From an uncultured Desulfovibrio sp. (lineage in GTDB: Bacteria > Desulfobacterota > Desulfovibrionia > Desulfovibrionales > Desulfovibrionaceae): a DNA stretch of 8,321 nt. The translations under genes were made by a program, and so were the position numbers. Location: positions 1-8,321 of the forward strand of contig CAMWTD010000086.1 in NCBI GenBank assembly GCA_947177085.1. The letters are read 5' to 3'. Shown here one piece after another: positions 1 to 6,342 of this stretch (position 1 is the stretch's first letter; every line of letters begins with the position of its first letter). The notes beneath the pieces are model-generated. The model was not told the DNA's origin. It saw only the letters and a program-made list of their open reading frames with translations, and did not search any database.

Positions 1-474
1 ACCTGGCTCCAGAACGGCTATTGCCGCGACTGCCGCTATTGCTGCGGCCCGCAGGATTCCTCCGTGCCCTTTCCCATGGCGCTCTTGCCCTCGCAGGTCC
101 GCCCCGACCTTGAGAAGGATTTTTACCTGCTCGACGCGGACACCGCCTATATCGGCGCCGAGGGCTGCAAGTCCGACACGGCGCACGGCTGCCGCCTGCC
201 GCTGGCGCTCAGGCCCGTGGCCTGCGGCCTCTTTCCCATCGTGCTCGTCAATGGCGGCCTCTACCTCTATACGACGTGCCCGGCGGTGCTGTTCACGCCC
301 CTCATCCGCTTTGCGGACCTGGGGCTCGAGGCCGCACACTTCCTCCTCGGCTTCAGCATCGAGGAACTGAGGCACATCTCCCTGAGTCTCCCGTGCGAGA
401 CCCTGGCGCGGGACTATGTCGACCTGCGCATTTCCCTCTTTGACGCCGAAGGCAAGGCGGAAGTGCTGCGCTGA
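1..474 (+). CDS. YkgJ-like CxxCxxCC cysteine-cluster protein (5' end missing)
   Basis: The reading frame is open to the left edge, so the true start lies outside the window; the GTG at 64 and ATG at 76 are internal. The first visible residues carry CRDCRYCCGP, the C-x2-C-x2-CC signature of the YkgJ / zinc- or iron-chelating family (PF03692). About 30 residues on comes a second cysteine block, GCRLPLALRPVACGLFPI, which matches the family pattern of a cysteine, then 'RP..C..FP'. A last cysteine follows in YTTCPAVLF. The family is thought to bind a metal or Fe-S cluster through these cysteines; its biochemical role is poorly known. Roughly 157 residues are present and the start of the cysteine motif is close to the edge, so probably only a short N-terminus is missing. 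It ends 24 bases before pyrR on the same strand, which suggests co-transcription. The family call is fairly safe; the function is unknown. Confidence 0.8.
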   Translation, partial: TWLQNGYCRDCRYCCGPQDSSVPFPMALLPSQVRPDLEKDFYLLDADTAYIGAEGCKSDTAHGCRLPLALRPVACGLFPIVLVNGGLYLYTTCPAVLFTPLIRFADLGLEAAHFLLGFSIEELRHISLSLPCETLARDYVDLRISLFDAEGKAEVLR

Positions 475-498
475 ACAGCGCTTTCCGCGGGATCTGAC

Positions 499-1041
499 GT
501 GATGGACACAACGACACTCCTGCTTGAAAAGGACGAGATGGGCCGCATCCTCGAGCGCCTGGCCGCCGAGGTGCTGGAGCGGCATCCCGGCTGCGAGGGC
601 CTCATGATCGTGGGCATCCAGCGGCGCGGGGTGGACCTGGCCCGGCGTCTTGCGGCGCTTCTGGAGGCGCGCTCCGGCGTGCGCGTGCCCCTGGGCACGC
701 TGGATATCAACCTTTACAGGGACGACTGGACGAGCCTCGAGGGCAAGCCGCACATCGGCACTTCGCATATCCCGGAAAGCCCCGACGGCCGCGTCGTCCT
801 GCTGGTCGATGACGTGCTTTTCAGCGGGCGCACCGTGCGCGCCGCGCTGGAGGCCATCCTGGATTATGGCCGCCCGCGCGCCGTGGAGCTGGCCGTCCTG
901 GTGGACCGCGGCCATCGGGAGCTGCCCATTCATGCCGACTATGTGGGGCGGAAGGTCACCACCGAGCGCCGCTGGCATGTGGATGTGCTGCTCACGGAGC
1001 GCGACGGCGCGGACATGGTGCGCCTGGACATTCGGGAATAA
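499..1041 (+). CDS. pyrR: PyrR bifunctional pyrimidine regulator / uracil phosphoribosyltransferase
   Basis: The 180-residue product has normal PyrR length and lines up end to end. Residues 39-48 (GIQRRGVDLA) are the N-terminal PRTase strand-loop. LDINLYRDD (68-76) is the PyrR-specific segment. VVLLVDDVLFSGRT (99-112) is the PRPP-binding loop with its two acidic residues. VDRGHRELPIHADYVG near residues 135-150 is a typical PyrR C-terminal block. The protein converts uracil plus PRPP to UMP in the cytoplasm; in Bacillus it also binds pyr mRNA and promotes attenuation. GTG at 499 is immediately followed by ATG at 502, and either could be the start; the nearest purine-rich stretch (GGGA) is a modest ribosome site. 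No other pyr gene lies in the window. Several positions tied to RNA binding in Bacillus PyrR differ here (see findings), so a purely enzymatic role is possible. The family call is very secure. Confidence 0.95.
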   Translation: MMDTTTLLLEKDEMGRILERLAAEVLERHPGCEGLMIVGIQRRGVDLARRLAALLEARSGVRVPLGTLDINLYRDDWTSLEGKPHIGTSHIPESPDGRVVLLVDDVLFSGRTVRAALEAILDYGRPRAVELAVLVDRGHRELPIHADYVGRKVTTERRWHVDVLLTERDGADMVRLDIRE

Positions 1042-1072
1042 GCGCTGCTGGCGGGCGCTCCCGCTTGAGCGC
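1042..1072. terminator. Nested hairpin between convergent genes, possible weak terminator
   Basis: Directly after the pyrR stop, GCGCT (1042-1046) pairs with AGCGC (1068-1072), and inside it GCGGG (1051-1055) pairs with CCCGC (1060-1064) around a CGCT loop. It sits between two converging genes, where a shared terminator is expected. There is no run of T on either side, so it is not a canonical intrinsic terminator; structure alone or Rho may end the transcripts. Confidence 0.35.
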
Positions 1073-1112
1073 GTAGACGCCAAGGCATCGGGAGGCGACC
1101 GGATGGGGCGCG

Positions 1113-2669
1113 TCAGACCGTGTTCTGCCTGCGCTTCTGGCGTTGCCGCAAAAAGAGCCGCCAGCACCAGGAAATCATCAGCATCGCCACGATGCCGATA
1201 AAGGCCCGCAAGGTGCGCGAGGCATTGAAGGGCCGCTCGAAGCCCCAGGTCGTTGCCCTGTCCCATGCCGGGTGGTAGAGGAACCAGGCGAGCAGGAAGG
1301 CCACGCCAAGCGCCGCCAGCGCCCCGAAGATCCAGTACACGGGGATGGGCTCTTCCCAGAAGAAGGAGCGCCGGTAGAAGCGCCTGTGCGCAAGGCAGAC
1401 GGCGAACAGGATGATTCCCGCCATGAGCGCCGTCTCCCACGCGAGCCCCTTGAGGAGCGCCCCGGCCATGCCGAGGCCGAGCAGGGCCACGGCCAGCCGG
1501 AAGGCGCGGGTCTGGCGGCGTTCCAGCCCGTAGGCCACGAAGAGCAGAGCCGCGCCCGAGAGCGCGCAGACAAAGTGCCCGGCCCCGATGACGCTCATGG
1601 GCAGCCACTGGGTGAGCAGCGCCACGGTGCGCGGCGCTGTGGGCAGCGTGGCGGAAACGAGGAGGATGAGGCCGCCCACAAAGACGAGATAGGCGCTGAT
1701 GGAATGGGAGAGCACCGAGAGCCAGCGTCCGGCCTCGCGCAGCATGGAGCGGCGCTGCCGGGCTTCGTAGGCCGCCAGCAAAAGCGCCGCGGCGAGCAGC
1801 GGAATAATGTAATAAATGAGCCTGAAGAGCAGCACCGCCGCGAACACGGCCTGGGTGTGGCTCGTGTGCGAGAGCTCAAGGATGACGAGCTCGAAAATGC
1901 CCACGCCGCCCGGGATATGGGTGAGCACCACGGCCACCTGGGCCATAAGATAGCTTGGCAGGAAGTCGAGAAAGCTGATGCCGATGTCGCCCGGCAGGAG
2001 CACGAACATGCAGGCCGACGCGGCAACGATGTCCACCCCGGCCACGATGCACTGGGCCACGGCGATGCGCGGCGAGGGGAAGACGAATTCCTTGCCGAAA
2101 ATATGCACGGGCTTGCGCACCACGAAGCAGAGGACAAGGTAGGAGCAGGCGATAAGGGTGAGGATGAGCCCGAGGATGCGCACATCCTTGATGGGCATGT
2201 TGGTGAGCAGCTCTTCGGGGATATAGGGCGGCGCGAGAAGGAAGATGATGCCGCAGGTTCCGAGCGCGCCCACCCAGAAGGTCACGGCCAGCATGAGCAC
2301 GAGGCGCACGATGTCCGTCAGGGAAAAACCCCATGCGGAATAAAAGCGGTAGCGCACGCTGGTCCCCCCAAGGAGCGCGCCGAAATTGTAGCTCACCGCC
2401 TGCCCCACGAAGGAGACCAGGCCCACGCGCGGCAGGGGCAGTTTTTTGTGGATGGCCTTGAGCGCGAGCCAGTCATAGCCCACGAGGATCATGTAGTTGA
2501 TGACCATGAGGACGAGCGAGAGGCCGATGCGGCCATAGGAGATCTGCTCGATGCTCTCGCGGATCTGGGCGATGCTGTAAGCCTTGAGCTTGTTGTAGAG
2601 CAGGTAGACGGCCAGCACAAAGATGCCGGTCACGAGCACGGGGCCCAGATAGCGCAGATATTTTTTCAT
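1113..2669 (-). CDS. MprF-type integral membrane flippase domain protein (no synthase domain)
   Basis: The 518-residue product is almost entirely hydrophobic, with about a dozen or more membrane segments by eye. Landmarks of the MprF / YbhN (UPF0104, lysylphosphatidylglycerol synthase TM region) family appear in order: GGTSVRYRFYSAWGFS (101-116), HIPGGVGIFE (251-260), LLFRLIYYIIPLLAAALLL (280-298), and then the second MprF membrane half with YLVFVGGLILLVSATLP (327-343) and ALLKGLAWETAL (404-415). In full MprF this half flips lysyl- or alanyl-phosphatidylglycerol across the membrane, and a soluble C-terminal GNAT-like domain makes the lipid. Here the chain stops about 30 residues after FERPFNASRTLRA, so that domain is absent. 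I chose ATG 2669 (MKKYLRYLGP...) because the first membrane helix follows at once. An in-frame ATG at 2720 has a G-rich stretch upstream and would add 17 mostly basic residues. Substrate is unknown: lipid flippase or another YbhN-like role. Confidence 0.85.
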   Translation of the reverse strand: MKKYLRYLGPVLVTGIFVLAVYLLYNKLKAYSIAQIRESIEQISYGRIGLSLVLMVINYMILVGYDWLALKAIHKKLPLPRVGLVSFVGQAVSYNFGALLGGTSVRYRFYSAWGFSLTDIVRLVLMLAVTFWVGALGTCGIIFLLAPPYIPEELLTNMPIKDVRILGLILTLIACSYLVLCFVVRKPVHIFGKEFVFPSPRIAVAQCIVAGVDIVAASACMFVLLPGDIGISFLDFLPSYLMAQVAVVLTHIPGGVGIFELVILELSHTSHTQAVFAAVLLFRLIYYIIPLLAAALLLAAYEARQRRSMLREAGRWLSVLSHSISAYLVFVGGLILLVSATLPTAPRTVALLTQWLPMSVIGAGHFVCALSGAALLFVAYGLERRQTRAFRLAVALLGLGMAGALLKGLAWETALMAGIILFAVCLAHRRFYRRSFFWEEPIPVYWIFGALAALGVAFLLAWFLYHPAWDRATTWGFERPFNASRTLRAFIGIVAMLMISWCWRLFLRQRQKRRQNTV

Positions 2670-2715
2670 GACAGTCGGTCTTTTCGGGCGCGGCTGCCTT
2701 TGCCGCGCAAGCCCA

Positions 2716-2744
2716 AGCATATACGTCCCCCCCGGGCTGCGCAA
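2716..2744 (-). promoter_or_regulatory. Candidate sigma70 promoter for the MprF-like gene
   Basis: Reading leftwards, TTGCGC (2744-2739) and TATGCT (2721-2716) are separated by exactly 17 bases. The -35 box is weak and the -10 matches 4 of 6. Transcription would start near 2709, downstream of the alternative ATG at 2720, which favours the start at 2669. Confidence 0.3.
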
Positions 2745-2764
2745 GCGCAAAAGCCAGCGCGCCT

Positions 2765-2779
2765 CCCCGCTCCGCGGGG
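2765..2779. repeat. Perfect GC inverted repeat beside the greA -35 box
   Basis: CCCCGC (2765-2770) and GCGGGG (2774-2779) form a perfect 6-bp inverted repeat with a TCC spacer. It ends one base before the greA -35 hexamer and lies between two divergent promoters, so it could be an operator. In G+C-rich DNA such a short palindrome can also be chance. Confidence 0.4.
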
Positions 2780-2780
2780 C

Positions 2781-2809
2781 TTGACGCGGGCGCGCCGGCT
2801 GCCTAGTAT
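2781..2809 (+). promoter_or_regulatory. sigma70 promoter of greA
   Basis: TTGACG (2781-2786, 5 of 6 to consensus) and TAGTAT (2804-2809, 4 of 6, with the key TA...AT kept) are separated by the ideal 17 bases. The predicted start is near 2816, giving a greA leader of about 100 nt. It is the best promoter in the window. Confidence 0.65.
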
Positions 2810-2818
2810 AGGGGCTCA

Positions 2819-2899
2819 GGCAGCCGCGTGCGCTGCCAAACATCCCGCATATCCACCCGTTCCCGAGCCTGCGCTGCCCGTGCAGCGGAGGTTTTTTTT
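2819..2899 (+). promoter_or_regulatory. greA leader: predicted transcription attenuator with alternative pairing
   Basis: The leader contains a 9-base direct repeat, TGCGCTGCC, at 2829-2837 and again at 2870-2878. GGCAGC (2819-2824) is complementary to GCTGCC in both copies. With the near copy (2832-2837) it makes a 5' hairpin, leaving the far copy free to form the terminator stem. With the far copy (2873-2878) it would break the terminator. The terminator 3' arm (GCAGCG, 2882-2887) could also pair with the near copy. This is the standard logic of terminator/antiterminator switching. No known ligand-riboswitch, T-box or clear leader-peptide motif was recognised, so the signal is unknown. The pairings are visible in the sequence; regulation is inferred. 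Confidence 0.5.
2868..2899 (+). terminator. Intrinsic terminator inside the greA leader
   Basis: The left arm CCTGCGCTGC (2868-2877) pairs with GCAGCGGAGG (2882-2891) around a 4-base CCGT loop: nine base pairs with a single G/G mismatch. Eight consecutive T follow at once (2892-2899). The next gene upstream is divergent, so the only transcript it can stop is the greA leader. It lies just 5 bases before the GAGGG ribosome site of greA. Confidence 0.75.
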
Positions 2900-2914
2900 C
2901 GCGTGAGGGCGAAC

Positions 2915-3400
2915 ATGACGAATATTCCCATTTCCGTTCAGGGCTACAAGCGGCTGGAGGACGAACTCGCGCGCCTGAAGAGCGAGCGGCCCGCCATCAT
3001 CCAGGCCATCAAGGAAGCCCGCGAAGAGGGCGACTTGCGCGAAAATGCGGGCTATGACGCCGCGCGCGAGCGGCAGGGCATGGCCGAGGCGCGCATCAAG
3101 TATATCGAGTCGCGCCTGGCGCTCTATCAGGTCATCGACCTTGACACCCTTTCGGGCGACAAGGTCGCCTTTGGGGCCACGGTGGAAGTGGAAGATGCTG
3201 ACAGCGGCGAATCCCGCACCTACACCATCCTCGGGCCCGACGAGGCCGACCCCGCCAAGGGCTCCATCTCCTTCCTCTCGCCCGTGGGGCAGGCCCTGCT
3301 TGGCAAGGAAGTGGGCGACGAGGTCAGCGTGGACATCCCGCGCGGACGCGTCACCTATGAGGTGGTGGATATTTCCTTCAAGGGCAGCAAGGTCCTCTAG
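2915..3400 (+). CDS. greA: Transcription elongation factor GreA
   Basis: The 161-residue product has standard GreA length. Residues 1-75 form the coiled-coil that enters the RNA polymerase secondary channel; its tip reads GDLRENAGY (39-47) with the two catalytic acidic residues Asp40 and Glu43. Residues from about 80 make the FKBP-like C-terminal domain, ending with the family block SPVGQALLGKEVGDEVSVD and a PRG...YEVVDI tail. GreA stimulates cleavage of backtracked transcripts, rescuing arrested polymerase. ATG 2915 is chosen because GAGGG (2905-2909) sits 5 bases upstream and MTNIPIS is a typical GreA N-terminus; the frame stays open further upstream through the leader terminator but that part looks non-coding. 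The normally acidic residue after ENA (ENAEY) is Gly46 here. It is probably monocistronic, since a convergent gene ends 35 bases downstream, and is likely controlled by the leader attenuator. Confidence 0.97.
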   Translation: MTNIPISVQGYKRLEDELARLKSERPAIIQAIKEAREEGDLRENAGYDAARERQGMAEARIKYIESRLALYQVIDLDTLSGDKVAFGATVEVEDADSGESRTYTILGPDEADPAKGSISFLSPVGQALLGKEVGDEVSVDIPRGRVTYEVVDISFKGSKVL

Positions 3401-3435
3401 GACCACAGCCCGCACCGCGTCCCTGTCCAGTGGTT

Positions 3436-6336
3436 TCAGGGGGCGGGCGCGGGGCCGTCGCCTAGCATGAGCCGCCAGCCATGATCCGGCGCGGCGCACA
3501 GGTTGGCGTTGCGCAAGGGGTGTTGCCGCACGGTTTCGCCCCAGCGCCCGAGAAAGCGGGCCCGGGCTGCCGTCGTCAGGACCTCGTCCGTTAACTCGGC
3601 CGGCCATTCCCATTGCCCCCACGGCGAAACCAGGGTAAAGCGCCCCAGCGCCTCCTCATGCAGGCTGCAGCCCGCGCCGGCGAGGGGGCCCATGCGGGCG
3701 TCGAGCGCGTCCCGCATATGCGGGGCCAGCATAAGCTCCCTGCGGCAGCCCATGGCCTGCCACGCGACGCCCACCACATGCCTCGTCAGCAGAAAGCGGC
3801 CCCAGCACGAGGTCCGCAGTTCCAACGGCGTCGCCCCGCGCAGGAGCGGGAAGGGCAGGCCCGTCACATCCGGGGCGAGGCCGCCGTTCCAGAGCCTTCC
3901 TCCCTTCCACACAAGGCCGCCCACAAAGGCGACGTCCTGGCGCGCAGCCTGCACCAGCATTTGCTCCGGCCGGCAGCCGGGCCCCGGCGTGAGCCCGGCA
4001 TGGAGAAACAGGAGCACATCGCCCCTTGCCTCCTGCGCGGCGGCCACGCAGGCTTCGGTCCAGTGGGGCCCGGCGGCCGGAAGGACGCGCGGCGGGGGCG
4101 CTGTCTTCCCTGGCCACCACCGGGGCGCGGTGGCGTCCGGCGAAAGCGGCTGCCAGAGCACTTCGAGCCACATGCGGCCGCCAAGCTGCGCAAGCGCCTC
4201 CACAAGCGGCTTGGCCGGGGCGCGGCACGCGCACGCGGCGTCCGCCAGCAGGATGACGCTGCACCTCAACCCCTCGGGCACGCCAAGGATGAGCCTGAAA
4301 AAGGTGTTGCGCTCCGACGCCATGCCCTCCACCACGTGCCCGCGCCTCTGCGCGGCTTCCGTGAGCGCGCGGCGAGTGGCCTCAAGCACATAGGGTTTGG
4401 CGGCAAGGCTGCCCGTGGTGCTCCCCTCGTGGACGCGCCAGTGGTAGAGCACCCGGGGGATATGCGCCACCCTGCGCGGCTCAAGCCGCTCGGTGAGGCG
4501 CAGCCAGAGGTCGAGGTCCTGCGAGCCCTCAAAGCCGGGGCGCAGCCCCCCCGCGGCGCGCACTGCCTCCGCCGGGTAACATGTGAGATGCCCGACGCTG
4601 AAGAGGTCGCAGTCAAAGCCGGGCTTAAAGACCGGGCTGCGGCGCACGCCGTCGATATCGATCCTGTCCTCGTCGGTATAGACGCAGGCGAGCCCCGGCC
4701 GCGCTGCGATGACGGCGGCGGTCTCCGCGAGGGCCGCCGGCGCGAGCAGGTCATCGTGGTCCAAAAAGGCCGCCCAAGGGGCGTCCGCGAGGGCAAGGGC
4801 GCTGTTGCTGGCCCGCGAGATATGGCCGTTCTCCGTCCGGCGGGTGAGGCGGATGCGCGAATCCCGGACGGCATAGGCGCGGAGCAGTTCCGGGATGGCC
4901 GGATCGCTGGAGGCGTCGTCCGCAATGCAGAGCTGCCAGCGGCCATAGCTTTGCGCCAGCACGGAATCAAGGGCGGCCGCAAGATGCTCCGGGCGCGGAT
5001 TCCACACCGGCATGATGACGGCGATTTCCGGGCAGGCCCCGCCCGGTTCTATCCGTGATGCCCGCAGGGCGGGCTCCTGCAACTCGATCCAGGCGTCATA
5101 GGACGAAGCCGCCGCATCCAGCGAGCAGGACCAAAGGCCCGCATCCGCAAGGGCGCGCATCCCGGGCCGGAGCTGCCCGTGATGGAAGCGTGTCCGGGCG
5201 CGCAGCCAGCGGGCGACGTCCTCCCCGAACTGCGGGAGACCCGTGCCGCGCGCGAAGGCCTCCATATGTCGCGCCTGCGCGCAGTACCATGCGAAAGCGT
5301 GGGGCAGCAGGGCAGGGAAGGAGCGGCACTGTTCCACCATGCGGGCGAGCTCCGCTTTGTCCATCTGCGTGAGCAGCCGCAGCAGGTGCGCCGGAGCCGG
5401 CGCGTGCCGCCAGCCAAGCCATGCCTCCGTCAGGCTGTCGCCTTGCGGGCGCCCCCCGGGCGGTTCCGGCCCTTCGTCCAGCCAGGGGGTAAAGCTGTAG
5501 TTGAGGCCGTCGGCGAGCACATGGAGGGCATAGTCGGGCTGCCCTGTCCCGGCGGGGATGCGCCCGCGCTGCACAAGGCTGTTCCAGCAGGCGGCGGCGC
5601 TCAGGCCCGCGCGGATGTCCGCCTGCGCGGCAAGGGCCGCGGGCTCGGTGGAAAAAGCTGGCTGCCCCTTGCCGAGGCGGAAGCAGAGGTCCAGCGGGGC
5701 CAGGTCCTCGAGGTCGGGCGCGAACCCGCCCACAGCGCAATAATCGGCCACGCGCAGCATGAGGGCGTCTTCGGGGCCGACCTGAAAATGGCGGCGCTTT
5801 TGCGCCAGCGGATGGCTGGAGGGGAGGCCCTCGTAGAGGGAATGGATCTGGCGGCGGCTGTCAAAGACGCTGCCCATATGGCGCACCCGGCGGGGAAGTT
5901 CCCCTTCGGGCGGGGAGAGCAATAGCGGCGATGCGCCTGCAAGCGCGGGCTCTCCGGCAAGGCGTCGGGCGAGCGCGGCAAGACAGCCCTCTTCCGGCGT
6001 GACCGTGGCGGAGAGCAGCAGCAGAAATTCTGGCCGCGCAGGGCTGGCTTCGGCCGCTGCGAAACCAAGAAGTTCATTGGCCCGTCCGCGCCAGTCCTCC
6101 CCGGGCTCGAGGGCGTGCCACGCGAAGGCCGCAAGCCTGCGCTCCGCCAGCAGGCGCTCCCCAAGGCGGCGACCTTCTTCCGCAATAGAGGCCGGACCGC
6201 CCTGGGACGCCCAGAGTACCCGAACCTGCGGGGCCACGCCGGAATCGCCCAGTGAGGCGAGGCTTGCCCGGGGATCATGCCCGTAGAGAAGGACGAGGAT
6301 GCGGGATTGCGCTGGCGCTGGGGGCGTTTGGGGCAT
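3436..6336 (-). CDS. Large multi-module family 2 glycosyltransferase
   Basis: The 966-residue protein has one clear GT2 (GT-A fold) module at about 437-650: IAVIMPVWNPR (438-448), DDASSD (473-478), AFLDHDDLL (523-531, the metal-binding DxD-type motif), YTDEDRID (553-560), GSQDLDLWLRL (604-614, with the likely catalytic acid) and YHWRVHEGSTTGS (631-643). Modules of this kind add sugars to O-antigen, capsule or other surface glycans from nucleotide-sugar donors in the cytoplasm. The N-terminal third (about 10-225) looks like a decayed GT2 module: FLLLLSATVTPEEG, RRVRHMGSVFD, VGGFAPDLEDLAPLDLCFRL. The C-terminal part (about 690-890) resembles another: DVLLFLHAGLTPGPG and a WGRFLLTRHVVGVA segment. 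There is no signal peptide or membrane helix. ATG 6336 is the most upstream possible start (an in-frame TAG lies 9 bases before it) and no Shine-Dalgarno is visible. No other polysaccharide gene is nearby, so acceptor and sugar are unknown. Confidence 0.9.
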   Translation of the reverse strand: MPQTPPAPAQSRILVLLYGHDPRASLASLGDSGVAPQVRVLWASQGGPASIAEEGRRLGERLLAERRLAAFAWHALEPGEDWRGRANELLGFAAAEASPARPEFLLLLSATVTPEEGCLAALARRLAGEPALAGASPLLLSPPEGELPRRVRHMGSVFDSRRQIHSLYEGLPSSHPLAQKRRHFQVGPEDALMLRVADYCAVGGFAPDLEDLAPLDLCFRLGKGQPAFSTEPAALAAQADIRAGLSAAACWNSLVQRGRIPAGTGQPDYALHVLADGLNYSFTPWLDEGPEPPGGRPQGDSLTEAWLGWRHAPAPAHLLRLLTQMDKAELARMVEQCRSFPALLPHAFAWYCAQARHMEAFARGTGLPQFGEDVARWLRARTRFHHGQLRPGMRALADAGLWSCSLDAAASSYDAWIELQEPALRASRIEPGGACPEIAVIMPVWNPRPEHLAAALDSVLAQSYGRWQLCIADDASSDPAIPELLRAYAVRDSRIRLTRRTENGHISRASNSALALADAPWAAFLDHDDLLAPAALAETAAVIAARPGLACVYTDEDRIDIDGVRRSPVFKPGFDCDLFSVGHLTCYPAEAVRAAGGLRPGFEGSQDLDLWLRLTERLEPRRVAHIPRVLYHWRVHEGSTTGSLAAKPYVLEATRRALTEAAQRRGHVVEGMASERNTFFRLILGVPEGLRCSVILLADAACACRAPAKPLVEALAQLGGRMWLEVLWQPLSPDATAPRWWPGKTAPPPRVLPAAGPHWTEACVAAAQEARGDVLLFLHAGLTPGPGCRPEQMLVQAARQDVAFVGGLVWKGGRLWNGGLAPDVTGLPFPLLRGATPLELRTSCWGRFLLTRHVVGVAWQAMGCRRELMLAPHMRDALDARMGPLAGAGCSLHEEALGRFTLVSPWGQWEWPAELTDEVLTTAARARFLGRWGETVRQHPLRNANLCAAPDHGWRLMLGDGPAPAP

Positions 6337-6342
6337 GGCGCG

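Noticed and set aside
1143..2906. A 587-codon plus-strand open frame opposite the MprF-like gene and across the greA leader
   Set aside because: The translation is a low-complexity, His/Glu/Gly/Arg-rich product typical of the complement of a hydrophobic membrane gene in G+C-rich DNA. It has no recognisable domain, and it would run through the greA promoter and terminator.
2828..2914. N-terminal extension of greA from the in-frame GTG at 2828
   Set aside because: It would encode an Arg/Ala/Cys-rich stretch across the terminator hairpin and T-run. GreA length and the ribosome site at 2905-2909 both support the start at 2915.
3420..3442. Hairpin CCCTG / CAGGG between greA and the glycosyltransferase as a shared terminator
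   Set aside because: The stem is only five or six pairs with an 11-base loop, has no T-run on either strand and overlaps the glycosyltransferase stop codon.
3613..5058. A 481-codon plus-strand open frame opposite the glycosyltransferase
   Set aside because: It is Arg/Ala/Gly-rich with no family features, and the minus strand carries clear GT2 motifs over the same bases. Long antisense frames are expected at this base composition.
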